This document shows, piece by piece, positions 1 to 6,082 of a DNA stretch of 11,724 bases. Source of the stretch: Actinobacteria bacterium RBG_16_64_13 (GTDB lineage Bacteria > Actinomycetota > Thermoleophilia > RBG-16-64-13). The position numbers were made by a program, and so were the translations under genes. Each line of letters starts with the position of its first letter. The stretch's first letter is position 1. The notes under the pieces are model-generated. The model saw only the letters and a list, made by a program, of their open reading frames with translations, was not told the origin of the DNA and ran no database searches. The stretch lies in assembly GCA_001768675.1 (NCBI GenBank), contig MELN01000006.1, forward strand, positions 48,158 through 59,881, given 5' to 3'.

Positions 1-804
1 GACGAACTCAGCGGTCACCGGCTCGAGGTGCCGTGCGCAGGCCCGTTTGTCCCGCCCGCCTTCGCTCACCGAGCCCACCGGGCAGCGGTCGACACACGCC
101 GTGCAGGAGCCTCGCGTGAAGAAGAGGCAGTACTCGAAGGGGTCGGTGTAAGCGTGGGGGGTGGGCGGTGTCTGTGCGCGGACCACCAGCGAACCGAAGC
201 GGACTGCTTGACCGCGCTCGGTGATCAGCCCGCCCGCCAACCCGAAGGTGCCGAGGCCCGAAGTGTAGGCCACGTGGCGTTCGGACCAGGTGAAGGCGTC
301 TCCGTAGGTAGGCGATCTCCTTTCCCCTGCCTGGGGAAGGAGACCCGGGGCCACAGCCTGGCAGCCGCGCGCCTGCAAGGCGGCGACCAAGGCTTTGTGC
401 AGCGCCCGGTTGCAGCGCTGGCCGAAGATGCGGGCTCGAGCCCAGGGCTCCGAGGGTAGGCGGGTCTGCTGCCTGTTGGCAGCCTTGGTCTCCTCGGTCT
501 GGCAGAGAGCCCAACTGACCACCGTCAACTCTTCCGGGGAAGGGGGCTCGACTCCGCCGGCCAGGTCGCCACTGCCGGCCTGCCCGCCAGCTGCGCCGAG
601 TGCGAAGGCCTCGGCCGGAGTCCAGTGAAACTCGCCGATATGGTGTTTCCAGAAGGCATAGAGGTCGTCGGCGCCGCTGGAGAATCCCAAGAGGAAGCCG
701 TCCCAGGCTTTGCCGCTGGTGCCGAGACCAAGATTGTTATTCTCGGGCACCTCGAGGAAGTCCGCGATGAAGGTGCGGATGAACTCGTCGACCTGTGTGC
801 TCAC
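1..804 (-). CDS. 4Fe-4S protein, distant epoxyqueuosine-reductase (QueG)-like family, C-terminus cut by window edge
   Basis: The frame is open from a GTG at 804 to the window edge, giving 268 visible residues. The start overlaps the stop of yjbQ as GTGA (804-801), so translation is probably coupled. Residues 175-205 carry a typical family stretch (HVAYTSGLGTFGL, then GGLITERGQAVRFGS). The iron-sulfur region has C226, then C234-x2-C237-x3-C241-P, the ferredoxin-type pattern of one 4Fe-4S cluster. C256 could belong to a second cluster whose other ligands lie outside the window. QueG-type proteins reduce substrates with cobalamin and 4Fe-4S clusters; many members in anaerobes with this SGLGTFGL motif have no assigned substrate. 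I infer a cytosolic redox enzyme, not true queuosine synthesis, because no other queuosine gene is nearby. The family is fairly sure, the reaction unknown. Confidence 0.75.
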   Translation of the reverse strand, partial: MSTQVDEFIRTFIADFLEVPENNNLGLGTSGKAWDGFLLGFSSGADDLYAFWKHHIGEFHWTPAEAFALGAAGGQAGSGDLAGGVEPPSPEELTVVSWALCQTEETKAANRQQTRLPSEPWARARIFGQRCNRALHKALVAALQARGCQAVAPGLLPQAGERRSPTYGDAFTWSERHVAYTSGLGTFGLAGGLITERGQAVRFGSLVVRAQTPPTPHAYTDPFEYCLFFTRGSCTACVDRCPVGSVSEGGRDKRACARHLEPVTAEFV

Positions 805-1214
805 GAGTCGGCTGCCGGCATGGGGACGATCCAGACCTTCCTGGTGCGGGGACCGTCGAAGTCGGCCAGGTAGATGCTTTGCCAGGTACCGAGGCGCAAC
901 CGCCCGTGCTCCACCGGGCAGATCACGTGGCATCCGACGAGGCTTGCCTTGATGTGCGCATCGGAGTTGCCCTCGGCGTGACGGTAGCCGGCCTCGCAGG
1001 GGACGAAGCGCGAAAGACCTTCGACGATGTCCCGGGCTACGGAAGGGTCGGCCCCTTCGTTGATAGTCACGCCCGCGGTGGTGTGCGGCACGAAGACGCC
1101 GATCATACCGTTCAAGTCTGGGGCGGACCGGGCCAGAACGTCCTGGATGCGGTGAGTGATGTCGACAAGTACTTCACGTGCCGGCGACGAAACGGACATC
1201 TCGATTAGCGACAC
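801..1214 (-). CDS. yjbQ: UPF0047/YjbQ family protein (secondary thiamine-phosphate synthase-like)
   Basis: This 137-residue protein matches the YjbQ/UPF0047 family over its whole length. Diagnostic segments are HTTAGVTINEGADP with VARDI just after, then HAEGNSDAHIKASLVG, LGTWQSIYLADFDGP and the C-terminal RTRKVWI. The conserved histidines and acidic residues of these motifs are present. E. coli YjbQ shows weak thiamine-phosphate synthase activity, but the physiological role of the family is unsettled. The chosen start is GTG 1214, preceded by GGAAGG at 9 nt spacing; ATG 1199 is possible but would clip the usual N-terminal strand. The gene begins 22 bp after the tRNA-Ala gene on the same strand, so it may be transcribed from the tRNA promoter, and it overlaps the next gene by 4 bp. 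Confidence 0.9.
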   Translation of the reverse strand: MSLIEMSVSSPAREVLVDITHRIQDVLARSAPDLNGMIGVFVPHTTAGVTINEGADPSVARDIVEGLSRFVPCEAGYRHAEGNSDAHIKASLVGCHVICPVEHGRLRLGTWQSIYLADFDGPRTRKVWIVPMPAADS

Positions 1215-1236
1215 TGCTCCCGTCCTTCCGATGAGG

Positions 1237-1309
1237 TGGAGGTAAGGGGACTCGAACCCCTGGCCTCCGCGATGCGAACGCGGCGCTCTCCCAACTGAGC
1301 TATACCCCC
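1237..1309 (-). tRNA. tRNA-Ala, anticodon CGC
   Basis: Read on the minus strand, 73 nt fold into a canonical cloverleaf. The acceptor GGGGGTA pairs with TACCTCC, the D arm is GCTC/GAGC, the anticodon stem is CCGCG/CGCGG with loop TTCGCAT, the variable loop is AGGCC, and the T arm is AGGGG-TTCGAGT-CCCCT. The discriminator is A. The anticodon is CGC (reads GCG), and the acceptor has the G3:U70 wobble pair that is the alanine identity element. The genome does not encode the full CCA: the bases after the discriminator are CCT. yjbQ starts 22 bp downstream. Confidence 0.97.
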
Positions 1310-1330
1310 GGACGGTTGCACGGCTCGGTA

Positions 1331-1336
1331 TTTATA
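1331..1336 (-). promoter_or_regulatory. Candidate -10 element for tRNA-Ala (and perhaps yjbQ)
   Basis: On the minus strand this reads TATAAA, 21 nt upstream of the mature tRNA 5' end, in an otherwise GC-rich stretch. No convincing -35 box lies 16-18 nt upstream, so the call rests on the -10 hexamer and position only. Confidence 0.4.
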
Positions 1337-1390
1337 GCACACGGTCGGCAAGAGAAGCGGATCGTTTACGCCTTGTTTCCTGAGAGGCAA

Positions 1391-1408
1391 CATTGGGCGA
1401 CCCCAATG
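1391..1408. promoter_or_regulatory. Perfect palindrome CATTGGG-N4-CCCAATG upstream of the wHTH gene
   Basis: Two perfect 7-bp arms are separated by CGAC, centred about 58 bp upstream of the GTG start at 1458. It lies in the roughly 148-bp gap between the divergent tRNA-Ala and the winged-helix gene. The layout fits an operator bound by a dimeric regulator, possibly the adjacent wHTH protein itself. A small RNA hairpin in the leader is an alternative. I see no clear -10/-35 pair for the plus-strand gene. Confidence 0.4.
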
Positions 1409-1440
1409 GCCGTAGCCTGATTTGCGGAGGTCCATGATCT

Positions 1441-1449
1441 AGGAGGAGG
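1441..1449 (+). promoter_or_regulatory. Very strong Shine-Dalgarno AGGAGGAGG
   Basis: The purine run AGGAGGAGG precedes GTG 1458 by 8 nt. It decides the start at 1458 over the in-frame GTG at 1449, which lies inside the Shine-Dalgarno sequence. It is also the main reason for believing that the small downstream ORF is a real gene. Confidence 0.7.
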
Positions 1450-1457
1450 TGCGATCC

Positions 1458-1775
1458 GTGACGCCGGACGAGCCAACAGCGGAGATAACAATCGAGCGGG
1501 GGAGGTCGCCCAGGTCGCCCATCAAGACAAGCCATACTCCACAGACCGGATCCGGCTCGCTGGGCCCTCAGCCGGCAAAGGTACTTCAAGCGTTGCGAGG
1601 TTCCCGTGCGCCACTGACCGCCGGGCGACTGTCGACCGTGACAGGCATGCGCCGGGCCGATGTCGAGGCCGCGGTGCGCGAACTGAGAGTCCACAAGATG
1701 CTCAAGACCCTGAATACGGTGATCGAGAGCTTCGAGCCACGCGAAGATCCCGTGAGGTGCACTCGAAGAGATTGA
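1458..1775 (+). CDS. Small winged-helix-like putative DNA-binding protein
   Basis: The 105-residue product has a basic, proline/serine-rich disordered-looking N-terminus (1-38). A compact region at about 39-92 follows that reads like a winged helix-turn-helix: PAKVLQALRGS (helix 1), LTAGRLSTVTG (helix 2 and turn), RRADVEAAVRELRVHKML (recognition helix), then a short wing-like strand. Similar modules occur in MarR/ArsR-like and other transcription factors, but I cannot name the family. The start is GTG 1458 because of the strong Shine-Dalgarno sequence. The gene is monocistronic and converges on the GGDEF/HD-GYP gene with a 31-bp gap. An upstream palindrome at 1391-1408 could be its operator. 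The existence of the gene is likely; its regulatory function is inferred from fold impression only. Confidence 0.6.
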   Translation: MTPDEPTAEITIERGRSPRSPIKTSHTPQTGSGSLGPQPAKVLQALRGSRAPLTAGRLSTVTGMRRADVEAAVRELRVHKMLKTLNTVIESFEPREDPVRCTRRD

Positions 1776-1806
1776 ATCCAGCGGTCGGAGGCTATGGGGG
1801 GCTTCG

Positions 1807-4653
1807 TCAGAACTGGGCGGCCGCGGAGTCGACCGACAACCCGCCACCTTGCAGCTGAGTGTCGCCCACCGGGCGACCTTTGGTGGGCGCGACGGCCAGC
1901 CCCCTGGCGAGGCAGCCTACGAACGCGATAACCAATTGTGGGTCGAACTGCGTCCCCATGCCCGTCTTGAGCTCGGAGACCGCCTCCTCGACCGACAGGG
2001 CGGCTCGATAAGGGCGATCAGTCGTCATGGCAGAATAGACGTCCGCGACCGACAGAATGCGTGCCAGCAGGGGAATGCCCGAGTGTTGCAGCCCCGACGG
2101 ATACCCGGTTCCGTCCCACCGCTCATGATGCGAAGTCACCGCCAACGCTAGTTCCTCGCGGGCAGGCAAGTGCTGCGATATCATCATGCCACCCATGAGA
2201 GAATGGTGCTTCACTGCCTCCGACTCTTCCGGAGTCAGGGTCCCCGGCTTGCGCAAGATGCGGTCGGGTATGGCGATCTTTCCCACGTCGTGTAGGAGCG
2301 CCGCCACCTCGAGCGTGGCCTGTGTTTCCTCGTCCAAGCGAAGTGACCGCGCGAGCGCCAAGGCGTGTTGGGCAACCTGAGCTGAGTGGCGGCGCGTGTA
2401 GTGGTCCTTGTTGTCGACCGCGCTCACAAGGGCGTCCAAAGTTGTGAAGCCCCTTGAACCCGGCGTCTCGTTGCTGAAGTTCTCTCTTTCGACGGTCACG
2501 GTGTCCCCTCCCCACCGCTTGGACTCATAGAGATTGGCGTCGGCTACGGCGATGAGCGAGGCTGCGTCGAGACCATCATATGGGAACGACGCTGCTCCGA
2601 AACTCATGCGCAGGGGTATGCAGGCGCCATTGGGAGCGACATAGGGAAGCGCTCCCAGGGCAGCTCGCAGGTGGTCGGCAGTGACGCCTGCCATGCTTCG
2701 ATAGGTCTCCGGGAGAATCAAGATGAACTCGTCGCCTCCGTAGCGGCCGACGAGATCAGAACTACGAGTCCCGTGCTGCAAGACTCCGGCCACTCGCTTG
2801 ATGATCACGTCGCCCGCGGGGTGACCATAGGTGTCGTTGAACAGCTTGAAGTTGTCGATATCGGCGACCAGGACCGAGAAGGTCCCTTGATAGCGGCTCG
2901 CGCGTTCGACCTCGACCTCTAGCTGCTCGAGCGACTTACGCCGGTTGTACAAACCGGTCAAAGAGTCGATCTCGCCCAGGACCTTGATCTCCTCGTAAAG
3001 CAAGGCGTTCTTAAGAGCTTGGGCAACCTGGCTGGCAAAGAGCAGAATCGTTGACTTTCGGCTCTCATTGAACTCAATTGCCGACAGCGAGGCGGAGATA
3101 GCCACGCCGACCGGCTGGCTCTCGGCTAGAAGAGGGACCACAGCGAGCGAGCGAAGACCACCCAGTTCTGGCGGAGGCCCGCCGAAGAGCTGTTGCTGCT
3201 CGGATGGCTCCATGCGTTGGACGGAATCTACGAAGCGGGGATTGCCGTCGAGTACGGTGCGCAGGAGCCGGTTGATTTTGACCGGCAGCCAAGCCTGCTC
3301 ATCTTGGCAGCCGAAGAGCCTCGGCAGCCGTGAAGGGTTTCCGCGCCGCGAAAAAGCCCGAAGTCCTTCCAGTCGATGATCCTCGTGTAGACGAAGAAGC
3401 CAGAGTTCGTCGGCTTGGAAGATGTCTAGAGCTGCGGCCTCCAATTGGGCCAAGGCGTCGCGAATCTCGAGGCTTCCGCCAAGAGACACGCTGGCCTGCT
3501 GCAGTTGCTGCAGGTCGAAGTGCGCCTTCTCGAGGTCGCGGTGCCTTCCCTCGAGTTCCCTAAGTGTCGAGACCAGGCTGCCGGCCTGCTTCTCTTGTTC
3601 ACTGCGAATGCGATCAACGCAAAGAAAGCTCCCGTTGATCGCCCGGGCCAACTCCGAGAGCTCATCCTTGCCATGCATTGGCAGAGGAACGAACTTCCCC
3701 GTGTTCAATCTAGCCCGCCGCACCTCTCCGGTGAGACCTGCCAGGCGCCGAAACAGCGAGCCCTCGAGCGCGATGGCGACCACACCTGCCAACACCAAGA
3801 TCACACCCATGAGCCCCAGGGCGAAGTGCCACCAGGCGCTGGTGATGCCCCCCGCGTCAAGCGGCGGCATGATCACCCTCAGGAAGACGGCAGTCGCCCC
3901 GAATATGTCGTCCATACTTAGGTATCCGTACACGCTGTCCGAGCCCGAGGGAGTCAAGGAGACAAAGTGGTCCCGCAGCGCCAGACTGGAAGCGGTTTCG
4001 GCCTCAGCCGGAGGGTCATCCGGCGGGATTTGAAGAAGCTCGAGGCCGAGGAGTGTCGGACCTGCAAGCTCAGCGAGCAGGGAGTCATTGAGCCAGCGTC
4101 CGGTGATCAGCGTCGCTCCGGATAGACTCCTGCCGTCTTTGCTCACGATCGGACGGGAGTCGATGAGCAGCGGCCCCCCAGGAAGGGCCAGGATCCCCGA
4201 GACGTCGCTACTTGCCGTTTTGTGTTTCACAAGCAGACTACGCGCGGAAAGCTGCCCCGCCAACCCGACCGGCAAAGAGCCGGTCTTCTTCGTACTGGCA
4301 TCGAAGGAGGCTCCCCAGACTATCCCTGCATCGTCGTCGACCAGCGCAGCCACGTCAGCGCGCACCAGAAGGAAGAACGAGGCCTCCAGGCGGGGATCGG
4401 CGGAGGACGATCCGTCCGCTGCGACAAGCGCGGCAATGTCATTTGAGGAGTGGTACGCGAGGGACCTGGAGCTCAAGTCGGCCACGCACTGTTCCACAGA
4501 GTTGTAGGCTCGCAGCATTTCCTGGCGAGCCTCTGACTGCGCGGCACTTTGCAGATCGGGGATGACGATAAGCCGGGAGACTAGGAGAATGGCCACCATG
4601 GTCACCACCAAGGCGGACCCTCCAAGTAGATATATCCTTCTGCGTAGGGGCAT
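1807..4653 (-). CDS. Membrane-bound GGDEF and HD-GYP dual c-di-GMP enzyme with CHASE4-like sensor, HAMP and GAF
   Basis: The product has 948 residues. A transmembrane helix at about 7-31 precedes an extracytoplasmic sensor of CHASE4 size and pattern (32-272). A second helix (274-298), a HAMP-like linker with a coiled coil (300-388), and a GAF-like domain (389-555) follow. The GGDEF domain (560-722) has an intact GGDEF at 639-643 and an RxxD inhibitory site (R630/D633) five residues upstream. The HD-GYP domain (735-920) keeps LLHDVGK with HD at 788-789, HH at 842-843 and GYP at 850-852. It should therefore synthesise c-di-GMP from GTP with feedback inhibition and hydrolyse it too, under control of an external signal and a GAF ligand. 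ATG 4653 is chosen over GTG 4683: it has TTGGAG at 8 nt spacing, starts immediately before the membrane helix, and the putative promoter's transcription start falls near 4682. Confidence 0.93.
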   Translation of the reverse strand: MPLRRRIYLLGGSALVVTMVAILLVSRLIVIPDLQSAAQSEARQEMLRAYNSVEQCVADLSSRSLAYHSSNDIAALVAADGSSSADPRLEASFFLLVRADVAALVDDDAGIVWGASFDASTKKTGSLPVGLAGQLSARSLLVKHKTASSDVSGILALPGGPLLIDSRPIVSKDGRSLSGATLITGRWLNDSLLAELAGPTLLGLELLQIPPDDPPAEAETASSLALRDHFVSLTPSGSDSVYGYLSMDDIFGATAVFLRVIMPPLDAGGITSAWWHFALGLMGVILVLAGVVAIALEGSLFRRLAGLTGEVRRARLNTGKFVPLPMHGKDELSELARAINGSFLCVDRIRSEQEKQAGSLVSTLRELEGRHRDLEKAHFDLQQLQQASVSLGGSLEIRDALAQLEAAALDIFQADELWLLRLHEDHRLEGLRAFSRRGNPSRLPRLFGCQDEQAWLPVKINRLLRTVLDGNPRFVDSVQRMEPSEQQQLFGGPPPELGGLRSLAVVPLLAESQPVGVAISASLSAIEFNESRKSTILLFASQVAQALKNALLYEEIKVLGEIDSLTGLYNRRKSLEQLEVEVERASRYQGTFSVLVADIDNFKLFNDTYGHPAGDVIIKRVAGVLQHGTRSSDLVGRYGGDEFILILPETYRSMAGVTADHLRAALGALPYVAPNGACIPLRMSFGAASFPYDGLDAASLIAVADANLYESKRWGGDTVTVERENFSNETPGSRGFTTLDALVSAVDNKDHYTRRHSAQVAQHALALARSLRLDEETQATLEVAALLHDVGKIAIPDRILRKPGTLTPEESEAVKHHSLMGGMMISQHLPAREELALAVTSHHERWDGTGYPSGLQHSGIPLLARILSVADVYSAMTTDRPYRAALSVEEAVSELKTGMGTQFDPQLVIAFVGCLARGLAVAPTKGRPVGDTQLQGGGLSVDSAAAQF

Positions 4654-4661
4654 GAGAGTAT

Positions 4662-4667
4662 CTCCAA
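4662..4667 (-). promoter_or_regulatory. Ribosome binding site deciding the GGDEF/HD-GYP start
   Basis: On the minus strand TTGGAG sits 8 nt before ATG 4653. No comparable site precedes the longer in-frame alternative GTG 4683. Confidence 0.6.
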
Positions 4668-4688
4668 GGTGTCTGCGCTCCACACGAG

Positions 4689-4715
4689 ATATCGGCCATC
4701 CCGGGGCGCTCCTTA
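4689..4715 (-). promoter_or_regulatory. Candidate sigma-28 (FliA/SigD/WhiG-type) promoter for the c-di-GMP gene
   Basis: The minus strand reads TAAG (4715-4712), 15 nt of spacer, then GCCGATAT (4696-4689). The known consensus for FliA/SigD/WhiG-class sigma factors is TAAA-N15/16-GCCGATAA, so only one base differs in each box and the spacing is exact. Transcription would begin near 4682, giving a leader of about 30 nt with the Shine-Dalgarno site inside it. GCCGATAT alone also occurs by chance elsewhere in the window (near 633 and 9530), so the weight comes from the two-box match plus position. Confidence 0.5.
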
Positions 4716-5208
4716 AGCGCGAGCGACCCCAGCATGTCAGCTACAACAGCCTCCGCCAGGCTTGGACCGTCGGCGGGGCAAAGATCGTAGAGGGCAGGGT
4801 CGACCTTGTGATCTTTTCTGGGATCCGCCGGAACCGCATCCCACGACGTCGACGTCAGGGCCCCCTTCGCATCACGGCGGTCTACGATGTTCCTCTGGCC
4901 TGCAACCGGTTCTTCACACCGGCCTACTACTGCCTGCCTCCGCAATGGGTGGGCACCGCTTCGGGCTCGCGCGCTGGAGCCCCGCCGCCGAGTACGCTCG
5001 CAGCACGGGGTCTCACTTACGAGTACGAGACACCAAGGGAACCCACCGCCACGATGGAGACCACGAAAACAAGATCCCCGGACCCGCTCCGACGACAACA
5101 ATGAGTGCCAAGGCCACCGTCAGCAGTGCGCCATTTCGCTGAAGAGCAGTTGGCCTCTCAGTACCAAGTCTGCGGCTATGACCCGTGGCGCCTCTCCCCA
5201 TTTGTACG
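4716..5208. other. Gene-poor intergenic stretch, no confident gene
   Basis: Between the c-di-GMP gene's promoter and the inverted repeat below slipin, no frame gives a recognisable protein on either strand. Open frames exist on both strands because of GC bias, for example a plus-strand frame ending near 5103 and a minus-strand frame through 4700-5100. None has a good start site or a family motif. A possible frameshifted hydrophobic small ORF (5017-5201) is listed separately. The stretch may be a decayed gene or long regulatory DNA. No tRNA or CRISPR-like repeat was seen. Confidence 0.4.
5017..5201 (-). pseudogene. Possible small membrane protein with a frameshift (tentative)
   Basis: From ATG 5201 the minus strand encodes a basic N-terminus and a strong hydrophobic segment (GALLTVALALIVVVGAGPG). 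The frame then runs into a W/R-rich tail and a stop at 5013. At the T4 run (minus strand; A4 at 5066-5069 on plus), one extra T would shift into a frame reading FFVVSIVAVGSLGVSYS followed by TAA at 5019-5017. That would give a roughly 60-residue protein with two membrane segments. This may be a decayed small gene, an assembly error in a homopolymer, or chance in GC-rich DNA. No Shine-Dalgarno sequence is convincing and no family is recognised. Confidence 0.22.
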
Positions 5209-5281
5209 CTTGAACCCCTGTGGCGCCTTGAAGGAAGAATCGTGAAGACGCAGCTGGGACAAGGGGCCATAGGGGTTCAAG
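5209..5281. repeat. 22-bp inverted repeat with 29-bp spacer below the slipin gene
   Basis: The arm at 5209-5230 begins CTTGAACCCC and the arm at 5260-5281 ends GGGGTTCAAG. They are reverse complements at 20 of 22 positions. The spacer is 5231-5259. The repeat lies 18 bp after the slipin stop (5300), so it may form the transcript-end hairpin of the five-gene cluster, although no T-run follows either arm. Other options are an intergenic palindromic (REP/BIME-like) element or the ends of a very small element. Confidence 0.65.
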
Positions 5282-5299
5282 GTCACAAACGTGGTTGCG

Positions 5300-6064
5300 C
5301 TATGAGGCCAGGTGCTTCTTCAGGAACGGCTCTATGAGGTCGATCGGTATCGGGAACACGGTGGTCGAGTTCTTCTCGGTGGCGATCTCGGCCAGCGTCT
5401 GCAGGTAGCGGAGCTGAATGGCGGCTGGGTTCTTCGACAGGACTTCGGCGGCCTGTTGCAGCTTCTCTGAAGCCTGGAACTCGCCCTCGGCGGCGATGAC
5501 CTTCGCGCGCCGTTCCCGCTCGGCTTCGGCCTGGCGGGCCATGGCTCTCTGCATGTTGGGGGGGATCTCCACGTCCTTGATCTCCACGATGCTGACCTTC
5601 ACGCCCCAGGGCTCGGTCTGCTCGTCGATGATCTCTTGCAGGCGCGCGTTCAGCTTGTCACGCTCGGTAAGCAGGTGATCGAGGTCGGACTGGCCGAGGA
5701 CGCTCCGCAGCGTGGTCTGGGCGATCTGGGAGGTGGCCAAGATATAGTTCTGCACCTCTATGACCGCCTTCGAGGGATCGGTGACCCGGAAGTAAGCCAC
5801 TGCGTTGACCTTGGCCGGGACGTTGTCCTTGGTGATGACCTCCTGCGCGGGTACATCGAACGTGATGGTCCGCAGGTCCACCCGCACCACCCGGTCGACG
5901 ATCGGGATGATGAGAAAGATACCGGGGCCCTTCGGCGGGTTGATGCGGCCCAGCCGGAAGATGACTCCCCTCTGGTACTCGGGAAAGACTTTGACCGCCG
6001 AAGACGCGATGATGATCACAAGGAACACCACTATGACGATGACCGCTATCACGCTTGAGTCCAT
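5300..6064 (-). CDS. Slipin: stomatin/prohibitin-like SPFH (band 7) membrane protein
   Basis: The 254-residue product has an N-terminal membrane segment (about 4-22) followed directly by the band 7 domain. Recognisable parts are EYQRGVIFRLGR (29-40), GPGIFLIIPIVDRVVRVDLR (46-65), the KDNVPAKVNAVAYFRV strand block and the TTLRSVLGQSDLDHLL segment (117-132). The EPWGVKVSIVEIKDVEIP block (151-168) follows, then a coiled coil rich in A, E and R (170-210). Length and order are typical of bacterial slipins. Such proteins oligomerise under the membrane and organise lipid or protein microdomains. The gene follows nfeD by 18 bp with GGAGAGG just before ATG 6064. In archaea the partner NfeD protease cleaves the C-terminal hydrophobic part of stomatin; here the C-terminus is TTVFPIPIDLIEPFL. 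Near-certain family assignment. Confidence 0.96.
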   Translation of the reverse strand: MDSSVIAVIVIVVFLVIIIASSAVKVFPEYQRGVIFRLGRINPPKGPGIFLIIPIVDRVVRVDLRTITFDVPAQEVITKDNVPAKVNAVAYFRVTDPSKAVIEVQNYILATSQIAQTTLRSVLGQSDLDHLLTERDKLNARLQEIIDEQTEPWGVKVSIVEIKDVEIPPNMQRAMARQAEAERERRAKVIAAEGEFQASEKLQQAAEVLSKNPAAIQLRYLQTLAEIATEKNSTTVFPIPIDLIEPFLKKHLAS

Positions 6065-6082
6065 TACCTCTCCTTGCCTCCG

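Noticed and set aside
1776..1806. Terminator between the convergent wHTH and c-di-GMP genes
   Set aside because: Only a weak GAGGC/GCTTC pairing exists, with no T-run, so it is not supportable as a terminator.
1332..1847. Minus-strand open frame opposite the wHTH gene
   Set aside because: It overlaps the start of tRNA upstream DNA, the wHTH gene and the c-di-GMP gene end. It has no motif, and the wHTH gene has the strong Shine-Dalgarno sequence.
3422..4033. Plus-strand 203-residue open frame inside the GGDEF/HD-GYP gene
   Set aside because: It is antisense to the sensor, HAMP and GAF region of a protein with intact domains and has only shadow composition.
4439..5101. Minus-strand 220-residue open frame across the c-di-GMP gene's 5' end
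   Set aside because: Its 3' part overlaps the real gene in another frame. The rest has Arg/Ser-rich shadow composition, no Shine-Dalgarno sequence and no family motif.
5209..5230. Possible tRNA fragment because of AGGGGTTCAAG
   Set aside because: Only a T-loop-like core matches. There is no 3' pairing half of the T stem and no other cloverleaf arm.
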